A stretch of DNA of 6,930 nucleotides, from assembly GCA_937888665.1 (NCBI GenBank), contig CALBET010001183.1:1-6930 (forward strand), written 5' to 3'. Position 1 is the stretch's first letter; the number at the start of each line of letters is the position of its first letter. A program made the position numbers and the translations under genes. Shown piece by piece: positions 6,475 to 6,930 of the stretch. The DNA comes from an uncultured Acidobacteriota bacterium (GTDB taxonomy: Bacteria > Acidobacteriota > Vicinamibacteria > Vicinamibacterales > UBA8438). The notes beneath the pieces are model-generated. The model was not told the DNA's origin. It was given only the letters and a program-made list of their open reading frames with translations, and made no database searches.

Positions 6475-6930
6475 CTAGGGGTCGGTCAAGACGAGCGCGG
6501 TGATGGCGAGGGCCAGGCCGGCCTTGTCGTGGGACGTGGTGGTCGGCCAACCGGCCTGTCGCAATTCCGGGACGGCATTACCCATCACAACCGGATGGCC
6601 AGCGAATGCGAGCATGTCGCGGTCGTTGAGGTTGTCACCGACCGCCATGACCTCTGACGGGCGGATGCCTCGGGTGGCGGACCAGTCCGCCAGGGTCGCC
6701 CCTTTCGAGCACCCTTCCGCGGTGACGTCGAAGAGAGAAAAATCCCGCTCTTCGTACTCCGTGAGCGTGAGGGTGAGACGCTCGACGTAGGGAAGCGCGC
6801 GGACGTGGTTGGCCAGCGCGCGCATCTCCGCCACCCCCCCGGTGAACGCGACCTGGACGGGCGCGGCGTCGAAGGTGTCGTCGACGGCCTCGTCGAGCGC
6901 AGCCAGTTCCGTCATGTAGACACGGTTGCG
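6475..6930 (-). CDS. Cof-type HAD-superfamily hydrolase, C-terminal part
   Basis: This is the C-terminal 151 residues of a HAD-IIB (Cof-type) phosphatase; the frame is open to the right edge, so the N-terminal part, with the nucleophile motif DxDGT, is outside the window. Two HAD motifs are clear. Motif III is the lysine in GCSKGATLADW (Lys76, counting from the edge), and motif IV is GDNLNDRDML (98-107), whose acidic residues bind Mg2+. The following HPVVMGNAVPELRQAGW and TTSHDKAGLALAI are the usual Cof-family ending. Such enzymes are soluble and dephosphorylate sugar phosphates, phosphorylated cofactors or similar small metabolites; the substrate cannot be inferred here. An in-frame ATG at 6913-6915 is internal rather than the true start, because the cap domain and nucleophile must precede it. 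The gene is transcribed towards the transporter gene and ends in TAG. Confidence 0.85.
   Translation of the reverse strand, partial: RNRVYMTELAALDEAVDDTFDAAPVQVAFTGGVAEMRALANHVRALPYVERLTLTLTEYEERDFSLFDVTAEGCSKGATLADWSATRGIRPSEVMAVGDNLNDRDMLAFAGHPVVMGNAVPELRQAGWPTTTSHDKAGLALAITALVLTDP

Noticed and set aside
6238..6657. 139-codon plus-strand frame across the repeat and into the HAD gene
   Set aside because: It overlaps the HAD gene antisense through conserved motif IV and has no protein-like character.
1..6930. tRNA or rRNA genes, phage or defence genes
   Set aside because: The window is almost fully occupied by housekeeping protein genes, and the short gaps show no cloverleaf, rRNA-like or defence-related sequence.

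Overview
The window is GC-rich (roughly two thirds G+C by eye), densely coding bacterial DNA. Seven protein genes can be supported. Six lie on the plus strand in the order truA (3' part) - uppS - cdsA - dxr - rseP - MATE-family transporter. One gene converges on them from the minus strand and runs off the right edge: a Cof-type HAD hydrolase. The uppS-cdsA-dxr-rseP order is widespread in Gram-negative bacteria. The GC content, the lack of strong Shine-Dalgarno sites in the cluster, and truA directly upstream would fit an environmental Acidobacteriota (for example Vicinamibacteria-like) or a similar lineage. That placement is a guess; nothing here proves taxonomy.

Layout. Positions 2-547 hold the C-terminal two thirds of the tRNA pseudouridine synthase TruA. 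A 70-base gap follows, with a well-formed sigma70-type promoter candidate at 544-572 whose -35 box overlaps the truA stop. Positions 618-4753 form a tight four-gene unit: 9 bases separate uppS from cdsA, cdsA and dxr are 6 or 54 bases apart depending on the dxr start, and dxr and rseP overlap by ATGA. A pyrimidine-rich 126-base gap separates this unit from the transporter gene (4880-6272). The transporter is a clear NorM-type MATE gene interrupted by a +1 frameshift near 5285-5294. Its 3' end, including the stop codon, lies inside a 162-bp composite inverted repeat (6230-6391) that looks like a miniature mobile element. Two overlapping GC-rich hairpins (6409-6447) then fill the gap before the convergent HAD gene (6475-6930).

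How the genes work together. Dxr commits carbon to the MEP isoprenoid pathway. UppS uses the resulting isoprenoid units to build undecaprenyl diphosphate, the lipid carrier of peptidoglycan and other envelope polymers. CdsA makes CDP-diacylglycerol for phospholipids. RseP is the inner-membrane protease of envelope-stress signalling. The cluster is therefore an envelope-building and envelope-monitoring operon. The transporter and the phosphatase appear functionally unrelated to it.

No new biological system is evident. The points most worth checking are the 162-bp inverted-repeat element that has taken over the end of the transporter gene, the transporter frameshift, and a possible leaderless promoter at the rseP start.
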